64,000 bases of DNA from Prevotella scopos JCM 17725 (GTDB taxonomy: Bacteria; Bacteroidota; Bacteroidia; Bacteroidales; Bacteroidaceae), in contig NZ_CP072390.1 in NCBI RefSeq assembly GCF_018127785.1, positions 1,302,001 through 1,366,000 of the forward strand. The letters run 5' to 3'. The notes beneath the pieces are model-generated. The model saw nothing but the letters and a program-made list of their open reading frames with translations, was not told the DNA's origin and searched no databases. Positions within the stretch are counted from its first letter, which is position 1; every line of letters begins with the position of its first letter. Made by a program: the position numbers and the translations under genes. Positions 63,677 through 64,000 of the stretch are shown in pieces.

Positions 63677-64000
63677 TTAGGTCTTTTTTAAACGCCTAAA
63701 AAGATAGAAAATAAACATCATTCCACGCAGAGAAAGCTCCACAGCCATTGCAAACCATACACCACGAAGACCATATTGTGATGCAAGCGCATAGGCTAAT
63801 GTAAGACGAATGAGCCACATACTACCTAAGTTTATCAAGGATGGTTTCAGCGTATCACCCGCTCCAACACATACGCTATAAGCAACGATTGCTGCTGCAA
63901 AGAAAGGTTCTGCAAAGGCTTCTATGCGAAGTACGGATGTTCCTAAAATTTGAATATCAGTAACAGGAGACAACAAACCAATCATCTCAGGTGCAAATAT
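63677..64000 (-). CDS. MATE-family efflux transporter (5' part outside window)
   Basis: 107 codons are open from the window edge to the stop. They read IFAPEMIGLLSP and RIEAFAEPFFAAAIVAYSVCVGAGDTLKPSLINLGSMWLIR, then GLRGVWFAMAVELSLRGMMFIFYLFRR, the last three helices of a MATE antiporter. The ATG at 63985 is internal. Substrate is not predictable. The gap 63423-63676 between it and the OmpA-family promoter is A+T-rich and empty. Confidence 0.85.
   Translation of the reverse strand: MFAPEMIGLLSPVTDIQILGTSVLRIEAFAEPFFAAAIVAYSVCVGAGDTLKPSLINLGSMWLIRLTLAYALASQYGLRGVWFAMAVELSLRGMMFIFYLFRRLKKT

Noticed and set aside
1..64000. tRNA, rRNA, tmRNA or known riboswitch
   Set aside because: Reading the intergenic gaps showed none with a convincing cloverleaf or conserved core; a covariance-model search would be needed to exclude a missed one.

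Overview
The window looks like chromosome from a Prevotella-type bacterium (Bacteroidota). The grounds are: many promoters of the Bacteroidetes form TTTG-N19-21-TAnnTTTG, a full-length SprA (Sov) type 9 secretion translocon gene next to ruvA, meso-diaminopimelate dehydrogenase, an OmpA-family porin of Prevotella/Porphyromonas type, weak Shine-Dalgarno sites, and insertion sequences and VapE/DUF6078 cassettes typical of that group. Genus is an inference; no rRNA or tRNA gene was seen.

Layout. 1-9118 is mostly housekeeping: dnaG with a co-transcribed unknown gene, then etfB-etfA-acyl-CoA dehydrogenase, whose etfA/acd junction is filled by a small DUF559 endonuclease gene between inverted GC-rich repeats. 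A small secreted inhibitor-I9-like protein and a lipoprotein follow. 9296-18494 is a first accessory island on the minus strand: an internally deleted IS1380-type element, a DUF262/DUF262 (GmrSD-like type IV restriction) pair whose second gene is frameshifted, a DUF1016 PDDEXK nuclease, and a type I restriction locus with intact hsdM and hsdS but only the first about 110 codons of an apparent hsdR, joined to the tail of a tyrosine recombinase. 18666-32486 is core again: an MscS channel, PBP4 (dacB) with a PH-domain protein, ddh, ruvA, sprA and cysK.

32684-53005 is a second, larger accessory region. It holds an AAA ATPase/DUF4435 pair resembling PARIS, a secreted GH29 fucosidase, an overlapping DUF262-HEPN-like pair, dinD, a type II restriction-modification system (tentatively AccI family) with a small HTH regulator, bracketed by IS remnants and by two direct copies of the 3' end of a fic gene, a Fic protein with a truncated BRO-type partner, a VapE-DUF6078 cassette bounded by compound inverted repeats and containing 22-bp iterons, a frameshifted CPBP protease, an intact IS256-family element, and a DUF2971 gene. 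53121-64000 returns to core genes: dnaK, two exported proteins, the trkH-trkA-dxs operon, ompA and the 3' end of a MATE transporter.

How the parts relate. The core blocks serve fatty-acyl or butyryl-CoA redox metabolism, peptidoglycan precursor chemistry and remodelling, protein secretion, potassium uptake, isoprenoid synthesis and envelope structure. The accessory blocks are a defence and mobile-element collection with clear decay: at least two single-base frameshifts, two gene-end fusions, and four IS elements or remnants. The least explained items are the DUF262-HEPN pair, the repeat-bounded VapE-DUF6078 cassette, and the DUF559 gene inside the etf operon.
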